Below are positions 21,596 to 33,109 of a DNA stretch of 64,000 nucleotides, piece after piece. Below the pieces are notes generated by a model that had not been told where the DNA came from, searched no databases, and saw only the letters and a list, made by a program, of their open reading frames with translations. The position numbers were made by a program, and so were the translations under genes. This DNA is from Piscicola geometra (taxonomy: Eukaryota; Annelida; Clitellata; Hirudinida; Piscicolidae), in contig OX030956.1 in the NCBI GenBank assembly GCA_943735955.1, positions 12,452,894 to 12,516,893 on the forward strand. Direction: 5' to 3'. How positions within the stretch are numbered: the first letter of the stretch is position 1; the number at the start of each line of letters is the position of its first letter.

Positions 21596-23060
21596 CGACC
21601 TTTTGGAAGTCGTGCACCGTCCTCGACTGTGAGACCTTGCCGAACTGGGGGAAGCTGATCACCTCGTAGACCTTGGTCACCTCGAAGGTCGACTCAAAGT
21701 GCCCTTGGCGGGGCAGAAATGGGTCAAAGTGACGCAGTTGGTGGAAGTTCACACCACAACGTCCGTAGTAACGAGAGTCCTGTCCATGTGGGAAAGGGGT
21801 GGTTGGCTTTGGAAGTCATGTTTGGTGAGTGGAGACATTCATTTGTTGTTTCAAATCTCCCCATCTTTATCTCAACCATCATCATCATACCACCATCACA
21901 AACCACATCCCACCATACCCCACAAACAACACATCACACACTCCACTAACCCAACCACCACACACAAACATCCCACCACTCTAACCACCCACAAACACCC
22001 CCATCCCCTACAACAACCACCCACAAACACCCCCATCCCCTACAACAACCACCACCCCCACAAACATCAAAGTAAGCGCGTTCGTTGAGTCTCTTATACA
22101 ACCAGATGCAGCCGGTCAGGAGGCAGAGACCAAGGGGCAGAATGATGAGGGCGAGACACACGTGCATCGAGCCCACCCTCCTCCTCCGCACCACGCCAAC
22201 CCCCCCGTTGTTGTTCACCTTCACCAGCACTGGAGGTGTCTTCACCTGTGGAGGGGGTTTATGCGTGAGTATATATGAATCAGGGTATCATCATCATCTT
22301 CTTCTTTATCATCATCTTCTTCGTCTTTATCATCATCATCATCTTCATTATCTATCATTATTATCTTCATCATCATCATTATTAACATCATTATTATCAT
22401 CATCTAGACAGATAAGAGGTCAGAAGGCTTTTTTTTCCACCAGTCTATAATGGAGGTTGTAGGTCACAATTTGAACAACACAAAGCTGAGCAAGCAATGC
22501 TCCCTGGCGACAGTGTAGCTGCAAGAGTGGATGGAAAAGATTCGGCATGGTGTTTGGTGACTACAGGAAAGCATGAACACAAAGGTCTGAGGTTTTAAAT
22601 ATTATTAGTCTTTCCACAAAAAAAACAGTATAAAGCAATGTTGTATATTGTCTGCAACAGCTTTGTATTCTTTCTAAATACTGTCAATTAGTCATAAGTG
22701 TCCTTGTGGCACTATCACAATCGAGGTCCTGGTTACCAGAATAGTTAAAGTTTTCAGTTTGGAAAAACTCCATCAAAGCAGGAAAGACAGACAGAGCTCT
22801 ATTGTTTTATTTTAAACTTGTTTGAGATTTATTTCATGTCCGAAATTATGCAGAGTTCAGGGCAGAAATGGTCTGAGAAGTCAGTGAAGAAATAAAATGT
22901 CACCGCCAAGAACAACTGAATATATTCATGTTTTTATTTTATTCAATATTTAAAGTATTTGCAAAGATATTTCCATAATTCTTACATAGTCGACCACTTC
23001 AGGAGGAATAAAGTCTTCATCTTCCTTCTTGTCGTTCTGATTGCTAGTGAAGATGGTCAT
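20045..23060 (-). CDS. ITM2B: ITM2/BRI2 family BRICHOS-domain membrane protein
   Basis: Complete seven-exon gene, 270 residues (human ITM2B has 266): 22986-23060, 22066-22245, 21600-21779, 20967-21077, 20692-20766, 20389-20470, 20045-20154. Phases close throughout. Type II topology: acidic cytosolic start ([17 protein letters not shown]), RRRR at 45-48, membrane helix at about 52-75, then YYGRCGVNF as in ITM2 proteins. The BRICHOS domain covers roughly residues 137-231 and begins near TVHDFQK. Its conserved cysteines are Cys158 (GVCYIRP) and Cys218 ([11 protein letters not shown]). A basic stretch KKKRKPQPKKR ends at Arg241, where furin-type cleavage is expected, as in mammals. It would release a 29-residue peptide with four cysteines. 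Known role of the family: BRICHOS chaperoning and regulation of APP processing. The last acceptor could also be chosen slightly differently, so the basic linker is the least certain part. Confidence 0.92.
21417..21595. repeat. AGT trinucleotide repeat in ITM2 intron 3
   Basis: (AGT)n with a few AAT, AGA, AGC and GGT interruptions. It begins immediately after the 5' splice site of the gene on the minus strand. Confidence 0.95.
22443..22584 (+). pseudogene. Possible SGF29-like tudor gene fragment in ITM2 intron 1
   Basis: An open stretch antisense to ITM2 reads [17 protein letters not shown] followed by KDSAWCLVT. PGDxVAARV is the start of the tandem tudor domain of SGF29 (SAGA complex). It ends at AAAG/GTCTGA, a possible weak donor, and an in-frame stop follows. 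I found no neighbouring exon of the same gene. It may be a gene fragment, a nested gene exon or a chance match. Confidence 0.35.
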
Positions 23061-23996
23061 TTTTGCATTATAAGATTAATAAAACAATTTTTAACAACTT
23101 AAATCGATTTTAAAACCGTCAACTCTTAAATCGCAAATAGATAACTATTTCCAAGAATAAGTAGATGGCGCTAGTGCTGTGATAATTAGGGGGGTGTTAT
23201 ATAATGACATATTATTTATTGTGGGCCTTCGAAATAAAGTAAATTATTTATGTTTACTGCATTTATTCATGTGCTTTTGAATGTTGCTGAAATACTATGG
23301 GCTAAAGTCTATAATCACTTGAAGTTAACACCTCTTTCATGATTCACATAAGTTAATTAGCTAAACAATGTTTTACATAACAAAAATGAATATGTTTCTA
23401 TGAATATGAAAAAATGTTTTTCTAAAAATATATTTTTTACAAAAATATAACTAGCTTTGATTGTAATTAAGATATGGAGATTATTAGTAGACATCAAAAA
23501 AATTAATTCAACATTTTTATGACTATTCAAACAAATATTTATGAATATCTGTAAATTTTTGACAAAAAACTGCGTTTGTTTTGAACAATCTCGAAAAAAT
23601 TGAAATGCAAATTATTTAACTGATAAAAGTATGAATACATGAGGAATAATGATTGCACCATAGATATAGTATATATAGATACAAGGTGAAAACTTGTAGA
23701 TGGCAAATGCGAACCAGGTTCAACATGGGTTAAATAGCCTAATTATTACTAATAAATAAAAGATTTAAATGCTGTTTAAAATTTATTTAAAATAATAACA
23801 ATATTTTTTCATATTTAAAATGTATGAAAACTATTTATGAAATATATAATAATTTTTTGAACATTTTTAGTGCTTTTTCATCTATGCGATTGCCTTTTAA
23901 TTATTTTTTTCTTGCGATTTTTTAACTAATTGTTAACTATTTTGTACAATTAATTTTTTTTTAAATATTATAATATATTAATAATAATAACTCATA
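23061..23996. other. Divergent intergenic region upstream of ITM2
   Basis: AT-rich sequence between the ITM2 start codon and the possible THAP exon. No exon or named promoter element was recognised. Confidence 0.5.
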
Positions 23997-24055
23997 ATGT
24001 CTTATCAATGTGCGGTTCCAGGTTGCAGTAATGACAAAAAACAGTTTTTTCACAG
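23997..24055 (+). CDS. Possible first coding exon of a THAP-domain gene
   Basis: ATG followed by SYQCAVPGCSNDKKQFFHR, with a GTATAT donor after the codon start AG. This has the form of the N-terminus of a THAP C2CH zinc finger: Met, a Cys-X4-Cys pair (THAP allows X2-4), then a Phe-His pair. The rest of the domain is not visible. The transposon palindrome begins 206 bp downstream, in what would be the first intron. It may be an exon of a gene whose other exons I did not recognise, or a relic. Confidence 0.4.
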
Positions 24056-24788
24056 GTATATCATTAGCTATAAAATACGACAGTGGGGTGTAGATAAAAG
24101 GCCATAAGCCATATCATTGTCATTGTCTATGTAGTTTTTTATTTTATTTTTAAAATTATTGAATATTAAGTTATGCCACAATTTCACCCAATCAATCTAT
24201 TACATAAATCTCTTCCTCATATATTTCTAAATTCAAACATTATAATTATCTACTAATTATGGATCTGTTATACATTTCTGCCGCAAACAAACTATAATAT
24301 CGGCTACTCAATTCCTATTGGTTGGAATAAAATATACATAAAATTTATTTGCATAATTTTGACAACAAACGGACTTAAAAAAGTATAATTTTTGTAATAT
24401 GGATCTTGAAAATTAAAAAGTATCATTTTATAAAATTTATTTGCATAATGTTGAAAATAAACGGACTAAAAAAAGTATAATTTTGTAATATGGATCTTGA
24501 AAATGAAATAAATTAATATGCATGATCAAATTCATAAACAGTCTTTTAAAATAGTAATAAAAGTAATTTTTAAATATTCAATTAACTTACTATTTGAGAT
24601 CAAACTCGCTTATGTATTTCAAAATAGTAATAAAAAGATCATTATTCTTATTTTTCTTATTTGATGATTATTTTTGCATAATCGAACTCTATGTAACACT
24701 CTGTGTCTCGAGAGATGAGGGTCTAGTCAATTTCGACGTGTAGACCTGGTTCCCCTATTATTGTTGCAGTCTTCACTATCCTTCAGAC

Positions 24789-26711
24789 CAGGGGCGCAAC
24801 CAGCAAAAAATGCTGGGAGAGGGGCTCAACTTTAGTAATTTTTTTTAATTGTTTACCCATTTACCGCTGCTGTTACGTTTTTGCAACATCAATTATTATT
24901 TTTTTGCTGTTTTAATACCGAGTATTTTCACATATTTTGTACAAGAAATTTCAATTTCAAAAGTTAAATTTCAATTTGTTGAATTTTAATTTCATAAGTT
25001 AAATTTCAATTTTTAAATTTTTAATCTTTTATTTTCTGTTCAAATGTAAAGTTTTTCAAAAAAATCTTTTTTCGCTTAGATAATTGTTCAATTTTTTCGT
25101 TCGATTTTAGTATTTTTATACAAATTTAGTTTTAATTTCAGAGTAAAAGATAGTTAATACTTAAATTAAATTTTTTATATTCAAAATAATTTGTAAAACG
25201 TTTTTAATGCTTTTAAAAATCAATGGTGCGTTTTCGCAAATTTGACGTAATATGATTTCATATGATTTTTACTAAGCCTAGTCATTCATTGCAATAGTTA
25301 TTATGAATATAATACATTATTATTTTAATGTTAATGTATTAGGGAATTTATAGAATAAAAAGTTGAATTTTGTAGATGAATGTTGATTTTTATATTTTGA
25401 AAAAAATTTCCAACCCGCAAAAGCTTCACACTTAAAACTTTTATTAAAAAGAATATAATTTTTTAACCTCTCCTAGATTGATTATAAAATTAAAATAAAG
25501 ATAACATTCGTCATCAGTGTCGTCTTTGAAACAGCACGACAGTTTATGAATGTGCTGTTGTAATTCACGTTGAATAATTTACTTTGTTGTAATTAAAATT
25601 ACTATTATTATTATAACTAATAAAATAATTAAAAGTCATAATTTTATCGAACTATTTGCAATTTAAATTTATTTCTGTTTTAAAAAATGTGGCTTGAATC
25701 AATTTATTTATGATTTTTCACCGCTCACGTTGTGTTTTCGCAACATTTGCCCCATTAAAACTTATGAAATAATAGTTTTCAATTTTGCTTGAGTTATTAT
25801 TAGAACCATATAATGCAAGTCTAAATTTGAAATCCATGTTAACTTTCTTTCTCGGGTAGCGGCGGTAAATGGGCTGAATAAAAACTACCAATTATAGTTG
25901 ATAAAGAATTTAGATAGTTTATTAATGATATAAACAAAAAAATACAAACTAAGTTGCATAGTATTCTTGGAGTTAGGTCATCAGTTTGTGAAAATCTTTT
26001 CACCATTTCATTTACTGGAAGAAGTGCAGTAGATGTTTTGGTAACAGATATTCTCAAACAAGCTTTGCAAACGACGAGCAGATACTGTCGTCCTAAGATG
26101 AACTTTATTAAGCCGAAGTTTAGAAAAGGCTCTTTCTGCATCTGATGAAGTAACTGGCAAAGTCAGAGCAACATCGTGTATATAATGCATCTCGGGCTGA
26201 AGGCTTGTGGCTCAAAAGAGTTCTTGCAGTTCGATACATGCAATGAGATCAGACTGATCCGCAGGTAAACCTGTTAATGTGATTTTGAGCTGTCTTTGCA
26301 CAGTTTCAGCATCCTTTCCATGAAGGTTGGATAATTCTGAAAGCTCGAGAGTTATTTTGTCTATCTGCATTGTTCTTTATATAATGTGCTGGAAAAATTT
26401 ACATATGAAAAGTGTAAAGATTTAATAGTGTAGTTAAAGTCTAGTGGTGCTCTATTTTTTCTCAGAATTTGTGAAATGTTAGTGTTATTTTGGTGGAGCT
26501 ATATGTTCTGTGTTGATATATGAAATGTTTTGTGAGATAAAGACCCGATGGCCATCCAGAGAAAAAATCATTGTCCTATGGCATATTGAAAAATTGAAAA
26601 CCCCCCCCCCCACCACCAAAAAAACTCATCGATTTTCGAAAAATTGTGAAACCCTTCAAATAGGTCTGGGGAGGCTTAAGCACCCCCTGGCCCCCCCTGG
26701 TTGCGCCACTT
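24789..26711 (-). mobile_element. hAT element nested in left Merlin copy
   Basis: Ends are CAGGGGCGCAACCAG and the reverse complement of AAGTGGCGCAACCAG (12 of 15 match). The flanking 8-bp duplications are CTTCAGAC (24781-24788) and CGTCAGAC (26712-26719), which differ at one base. Length 1,923 bp. It contains only the last part of a hAT transposase and is non-autonomous. Confidence 0.8.
26008..26370 (-). pseudogene. hAT transposase C-terminal remnant, left copy
   Basis: A short open frame from MQIDKITLELSEL stops after ELQELF. It is followed in the same direction by TLPVTSSDAERAFSKLRLNK and VHLRTTVSARRLQSL, the hAT dimerisation region (normally PxxSxxAERxFS). The catalytic part is missing. 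Confidence 0.7.
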
Positions 26712-26713
26712 CG

Positions 26714-27052
26714 TCAGACGCAGACTTCACGAATAAAACTCTTCCAGTCCACAGACGTCTTGCGACTAACGCCTATCTCATCAAGGCAAAACTTTGTGGT
26801 ACTTTGGTTGGTTGCCCAACTATAAAAAAGTAATATAATTTTCCTAAATTTCAAGTTGGAGTTCTTCAACCAAGTACCTTTGCGGAGGAAATTTTTTTGC
26901 CTGCACTGAGCTTTACTGCAGCTCCACCTTTCTTGTGTTAGATTCATTTGATGATTATTTTTGCATAATCGAACTCTATGTAACACTCCGTGTCTCTGCA
27001 AAAACCTTATGGCCGTCTCCTTGTCAAAATTTGAAATAGTTTGGATATTCAT
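26714..27052 (-). pseudogene. Truncated Merlin transposase, left copy
   Basis: 112 residues from MNIQTISNF. The pattern RWSCSKAQCRQKNFLRKGTW and the later DEIGVSRKTSVDWKSFIREV is the N-terminal zinc-ribbon and linker of ISXO2-like transposases. It ends at a TGA beside the hAT insertion. Beyond the hAT, the frame resumes with GEPGLHVEID, the region of the first catalytic Asp, then stops. The other catalytic residues are absent. Confidence 0.75.
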
Positions 27053-28129
27053 TTTTTACTGCGTTCTCAAAAATTAAGACTACAAACCAGTGTTATTTTC
27101 GTATCGAAAACAAAAACGACAATTCTGAATAATCGTTCCATGAAAACGAAAATAAAAACTTTAATTATTTTCAAAACTGAAACGAAAATAAAAAATTTAA
27201 TTATTTTCAAAACGAAAACGAAAATAAAAACTTTAATTATTTTTAAAACAAAAATAAAAACTATAATTAATTCCTAAACGAAACTGCTACAGACGAAAAA
27301 GTAAAAGTGTATCTAAGTAAAACTAAATAATTTTTTGTTCTTATTTTAGTTATTCAATTTTTTAAGTCCGTTTATGGAAAATGTAAACATAATTGTCTAA
27401 AATCGTCTAACTAAAAATTTGATGCATTAAAATATAATAAGTCCGTTTATTTTCAACGTTATGTAAACAAATTTAGGTATATTATTTTCCAACCAATAGG
27501 AATTGAATGGGCGATATTCCAGTTGTTTGCGGCAGAAATGTAAAACAGATCCCTTTCATTTGTCCTTCATGGAGTCTTGGAAATTTTTAAATTTGAATTG
27601 TAAAAAAGCTCAATTATACTTATAATTAGGGATCTGTTTTACATTTCTGCCGCAAACAACTGGAATATCGCCCATTCAATTCCTATTGGTTGGAAAATAA
27701 TATACCTAAATTTGTTTACATAACGTTGAAAATAAACGGACTTATTATATTTTAATGCATCAAATTTTTAGTTAGACGATTTTAGACAATTATGTTTACA
27801 TTTTCCATAAACGGACTTAAAAAATTGAATAACTAAAATAAGAACAAAAAATTATTTAGTTTTACTTAGATACACTTTTACTTTTTCGTCTGTAGCAGTT
27901 TCGTTTAGGAATTAATTATAGTTTTTATTTTTGTTTTAAAAATAATTAAAGTTTTTATTTTCGTTTTCGTTTTGAAAATAATTAAATTTTTTATTTTCGT
28001 TTCAGTTTTGAAAATAATTAAAGTTTTTATTTTCGTTTTCATGGAACGATTATTCAGAATTGTCGTTTTTGTTTTCGATACGAAAATAACACTGGTTTGT
28101 AGTCTTAATTTTTGAGAACGCAGTAAAAA

Positions 28130-28468
28130 ATGAATATCCAAACTATTTCAAATTTTGACAAGGAGACGGCCATAAGGTTTTTGCAGAGACACGGAGTGTT
28201 ACATAGAGTTCGATTATGCAAAAATAATCATCAAATGAATCTAACACAAGAAAGGTGGAGCTGCAGTAAAGCTCAGTGCAGGCAAAAAAATTTCCTCCGC
28301 AAAGGTACTTGGTTGAAGAACTCCAACTTGAAATTTAGGAAAATTATATTACTTTTTTATAGTTGGGCAACCAACCAAAGTACCACAAAGTTTTGCCTTG
28401 ATGAGATAGGCGTTAGTCGCAAGACGTCTGTGGACTGGAAGAGTTTTATTCGTGAAGTCTGCGTCTGA
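28130..28468 (+). pseudogene. Truncated Merlin transposase, right copy
   Basis: Identical in translation to the left copy, on the opposite strand, with the same premature stop and the same hAT insertion. Confidence 0.75.
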
Positions 28469-28470
28469 CG

Positions 28471-30396
28471 AAGTGGCGCAACCAGGGGGGGCCAGGGGGT
28501 GCTTAAGCCTCCCCAGACCTATTTGAAGGGTTTCACAATTTTTCGAAAATCGATGAGTTTTTTTGGTGGTGGGGGGGGGGGGGGTTTTCAATTTTTCAAT
28601 ATGCCATAGGACAATGATTTTTTCTCTGGATGGCCATCGGGTCTTTATCTCACAAAACATTTCATATATCAACACAGAACATATAGCTCCACCAAAATAA
28701 CACTAACATTTCACAAATTCTGAGAAAAAATAGAGCACCACTAGACTTTAACTACACTATTAAATCTTTACACTTTTCATATGTAAATTTTTCCAGCACA
28801 TTATATAAAGAACAATGCAGATAGACAAAATAACTCTCGAGCTTTCAGAATTATCCAACCTTCATGGAAAGGATGCTGAAACTGTGCAAAGACAGCTCAA
28901 AATCACATTAACAGGTTTACCTGCGGATCAGTCTGATCTCATTGCATGTATCGAACTGCAAGAACTCTTTTGAGCCACAAGCCTTCAGCCCGAGATGCAT
29001 TATATACACGATGTTGCTCTGACTTTGCCAGTTACTTCATCAGATGCAGAAAGAGCCTTTTCTAAACTTCGGCTTAATAAAGTTCATCTTAGGACGACAG
29101 TATCTGCTCGTCGTTTGCAAAGCTTGTTTGAGAATATCTGTTACCAAAACATCTACTGCACTTCTTCCAGTAAATGAAATGGTGAAAAGATTTTCACAAA
29201 CTGATGACCTAACTCCAAGAATACTATGCAACTTAGTTTGTATTTTTTTGTTTATATCATTAATAAACTATCTAAATTCTTTATCAACTATAATTGGTAG
29301 TTTTTATTCAGCCCATTTACCGCCGCTACCCGAGAAAGAAAGTTAACATGGATTTCAAATTTAGACTTGCATTATATGGTTCTAATAATAACTCAAGCAA
29401 AATTGAAAACTATTATTTCATAAGTTTTAATGGGGCAAATGTTGCGAAAACACAACGTGAGCGGTGAAAAATCATAAATAAATTGATTCAAGCCACATTT
29501 TTTAAAACAGAAATAAATTTAAATTGCAAATAGTTCGATAAAATTATGACTTTTAATTATTTTATTAGTTATAATAATAATAGTAATTTTAATTACAACA
29601 AAGTAAATTATTCAACGTGAATTACAACAGCACATTCATAAACTGTCGTGCTGTTTCAAAGACGACACTGATGACGAATGTTATCTTTATTTTAATTTTA
29701 TAATCAATCTAGGAGAGGTTAAAAAATTATATTCTTTTTAATAAAAGTTTTAAGTGTGAAGCTTTTGCGGGTTGGAAATTTTTTTCAAAATATAAAAATC
29801 AACATTCATCTACAAAATTCAACTTTTTATTCTATAAATTCCCTAATACATTAACATTAAAATAATAATGTATTATATTCATAATAACTATTGCAATGAA
29901 TGACTAGGCTTAGTAAAAATCATATGAAATCATATTACGTCAAATTTGCGAAAACGCACCATTGATTTTTAAAAGCATTAAAAACGTTTTACAAATTATT
30001 TTGAATATAAAAAATTTAATTTAAGTATTAACTATCTTTTACTCTGAAATTAAAACTAAATTTGTATAAAAATACTAAAATCGAACGAAAAAATTGAACA
30101 ATTATCTAAGCGAAAAAAGATTTTTTTGAAAAACTTTACATTTGAACAGAAAATAAAAGATTAAAAATTTAAAAATTGAAATTTAACTTATGAAATTAAA
30201 ATTCAACAAATTGAAATTTAACTTTTGAAATTGAAATTTCTTGTACAAAATATGTGAAAATACTCGGTATTAAAACAGCAAAAAAATAATAATTGATGTT
30301 GCAAAAACGTAACAGCAGCGGTAAATGGGTAAACAATTAAAAAAAATTACTAAAGTTGAGCCCCTCTCCCAGCATTTTTTGCTGGTTGCGCCCCTG
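28471..30396 (+). mobile_element. hAT element nested in right Merlin copy
   Basis: Mirror copy of the left hAT insertion at the same site of the Merlin element, with the same imperfect 8-bp target duplication. It is 3 bp longer because of the homopolymer difference. Confidence 0.8.
28815..29177 (+). pseudogene. hAT transposase C-terminal remnant, right copy
   Basis: Mirror copy of the left remnant, with the same stop codons. Confidence 0.7.
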
Positions 30397-30924
30397 GTCT
30401 GAAGGATAGTGAAGACTGCAACAATAATAGGGGAACCAGGTCTACACGTCGAAATTGACTAGACCCTCATCTCTCGAGACACAGAGTGTTACATAGAGTT
30501 CGATTATGCAAAAATAATCATCAAATAAGAAAAATAAGAATAATGATCTTTTTATTACTATTTTGAAATACATAAGCGAGTTTGATCTCAAATAGTAAGT
30601 TAATTGAATATTTAAAAATTACTTTTATTACTATTTTAAAAGACTGTTTATGAATTTGATCATGCATATTAATTTATTTCATTTTCAAGATCCATATTAC
30701 AAAATTATACTTTTTTTAGTCCGTTTATTTTCAACATTATGCAAATAAATTTTATAAAATGATACTTTTTAATTTTCAAGATCCATATTACAAAAATTAT
30801 ACTTTTTTAAGTCCGTTTGTTGTCAAAATTATGCAAATAAATTTTATGTATATTTTATTCCAACCAATAGGAATTGAGTAGCCGATATTATAGTTTGTTT
30901 GCGGCAGAAATGTATAACAGATCC

Positions 30925-33109
30925 ATGAAACTAAGTCCTCCCTAGTTCCCAACAAGAGAGGCTCTTGGAGGGCTTCATCAACTAAGATTGAATATCTTAG
31001 AATATCTTAAAAAAATCTCAGGTCGCAGTCTTTTGAAGTTCGGCAGTGTATTGTTGTTGTTCAAAGCTGGAAACGATTAAGTGAGAGACTGAGACTGAAA
31101 TGTTCGGTTACCAATTTCAAGAAATAAAACTCAATCCAACAATTAAAATATAAACCATAAGTGTTTTTTTAACAACTGGTAAGTATAATAAAAATATTTT
31201 ATATACAATTAGAATATCTTAGAATTAGAAATTTTACGAATAGAATATCGCTCTTTTTGGTACAGAAATAAACAAAGTCACGATATACTTTTCTTTCTAT
31301 GTTGGACAATTTGAATAACCGTCTCTTGCATTAGTGATTAATACAGATGGCGTATCTATACTACTTGTTGTTTGTAGGATAGGGATACTATGGAAAGCGT
31401 ACTCGGAAGCATAGACAGAGCAATATAAAAACAGCTGATAGCAATGTTTATATATTTCTTAAATCAGCTGATTGTTGGTTTCTAACAAGAACAAAAAGCG
31501 GCCATATTATTTTAGATTTCGGCAAACTATCCGAGGCGAGATATATCGTAAAATGAACAATAACTGAGACTTCTTTTACTTCGTTTTTTATACATATTTT
31601 GTTAAAGTTATATGATAGTTCACGATATATATTTCGGCAAACTATCTGAGGCGAGATATATCGTAAAATGAACAATAAATTAGGCTTCTTTACTTCTTTT
31701 ACGAATAATTTTTTGAGTAATTAATAATAATTTTACTCAGTAATGTCAAATCTGGTATATATTTCGGCAAACTATCCGAGTCAATCAATCAATCAATCAC
31801 TAATGATTTGTATAGCGCTCTTTACTAAGTGAACAAAGGCGCTCTTCAAATAAATTTGTTAAATAAAACGGTTTTTAGACCATTACCAATATATGTATAT
31901 ATATAAATTAAAATATATATATAAACACACGATCAACCTCAATAATCCAACCTCACCCACCCCACCATGACAATCACCGCCAAAAAATCACTATCACCAT
32001 AAATAAAAAATTCTTTCATCACCACAATACCAACACTCATACCACAGCACAATCATTACCACATCATCCTCAAAACACAATCATCATTCTTCTCAATTTT
32101 CTGTCTTGCCACTGGTGCCGAGGCTGCGAAAGAGGGTGAAGGAGAAGTCTTTGCCAACGCTGGTACTGCTGCTGCTATGGAAAGCTTTCTCCTTTATCCT
32201 TTCTCCTTGAGCGCTTTGATTCCCTGCGGCCATCTTGGTCTGCTGTGGCCATTCTCGACAGATTCAAAACAACCACCATTTGCACTAAAAACATTCTAAT
32301 TAATTAAATTTAATTTTTATTTAGACTTTAGATTCTAAAATTTTAATATATTATACCCAAAACCGTTTATTCCACAAATGTATTTGAGCGGCTGCCAAAA
32401 TGGCGAGATATATCGTAAAATGAACAATAAAGAAGGCTTTTTTACTTCTTTTATGAATACTTTTTAAAGTAATTAATAATAATTTTATTCATAATGTCAA
32501 ATCTGTTCACATTAAAATTATTCAAATTGATATTCCTATTTATATACATAAACAATTACCGAGTCCATCGTAATCCTAAAAAATAAATGAAACCACTTTA
32601 TTTAACTAAAAAATATTATAAAAATTCAGAAATATTATGCTAAATTGTTTAATAAAAAGTTTTAGCTTTATATTTTTGGTCAGAGCAATAAAGTCATCAG
32701 CAAAATGTTTTACTAGTAATATTATAGAAGTCAAAAGATCTGCGTGGTTCTTAACTCTCTAAACTAAACTAATATGAAAAAAAATCTTATTAATTTAAAG
32801 TATTTTCTTTTGCCTGTTAGCAACACCGTTTTATTACCATACAGCTATTTAAACATTGGAAATTTGTCTACGTTAATCGTTAATCTCATTTGCATACATT
32901 ATGAGTACGCTTTCCAAAGTAAACCATATCTATGGATTGCACATTTTAAAAATTGGGAATAAATATTAATTTTATTTTAGACTATTATATTTATTAAGTC
33001 AATAATTTTAAATTTATTTTTAGTTCTTCTGCGTGTGCTTCATTTAAATAGTCGATGTAATTTTTGAGGAAATACATTTTGTAAAAGTTATACTCTCTTA
33101 ATAATTATA
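30925..33109. other. Intergenic region upstream of GALNT, repeat-rich
   Basis: AT-rich DNA with a dispersed repeat family (31516-32510) and a LINE/SINE-type tail at about 31808-31856. A GC-richer patch at 32101-32260 on the minus strand reads MATADQDGRRESKRSRRKDK and, one frame over, SVGKDFSFTLFRSLGTSGK; it may be a frameshifted gene fragment. No complete gene was recognised. Confidence 0.5.
31516..32510. repeat. Dispersed direct repeats upstream of GALNT
   Basis: A unit containing TTCGGCAAACTATCCGAGGC and GAGATATATCGTAAAATGAA occurs at 31516, 31630 and in part at 31759 and 32401. The following part (TTAATAATAATTTTACTCA and relatives) is shared by 31700-31755 and 32465-32508. Probably fragments of an unrecognised mobile element. 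Confidence 0.7.

Larger units (their letters stand above)
24261..27552 (-). mobile_element. Merlin-like (IS1595/ISXO2 superfamily) DNA transposon, left copy
   Basis: Ends share terminal inverted repeats of more than 100 bp starting GGATCTGTT and containing TTTCTGCCGCAAAC and CAATTCCTATTGGTTGG. The outer and inner ends are clearly related but have diverged. A truncated Merlin transposase lies on the minus strand and is interrupted by a hAT element at 24789-26711. The 8-bp CTAATTAT on the outer flank matches the inner flank of the other copy, in agreement with the 8-9 bp target duplications of Merlin. Confidence 0.75.
24261..30924. repeat. 6.66-kb near-perfect inverted repeat (palindrome)
   Basis: Arms 24261-27552 and 27630-30924 are reverse complements with a spacer of about 77 bp. 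Every stretch I compared is identical, including six protein-length open frames. The only difference seen is a homopolymer: 11 C at 26601-26611 against 14 G in the mirror position near 28571. Each arm is a complete transposon with its own terminal inverted repeats. Confidence 0.95.
27630..30924 (+). mobile_element. Merlin-like DNA transposon, right copy (inverted)
   Basis: Mirror image of the left copy, with its transposase remnant on the plus strand and a hAT element at about 28471-30396. Near-total identity with the left copy indicates recent transposition, gene conversion, or an assembly artefact. Confidence 0.75.

Noticed and set aside
27041..27277. 78-codon Lys/Ile/Thr-rich open frame in the palindrome (and its mirror at 27905-28141)
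   Set aside because: Made of short AAAACGAAAATAAAAACTTT-type repeats without any family motif; it lies antisense to and just upstream of the Merlin transposase start.
24261..30924. Palindrome dismissed as pure assembly artefact
   Set aside because: Not excluded, but the arms differ in homopolymer length, the outer flanks are different and the target duplications are crossed, which a collapsed or mirrored read would not create.
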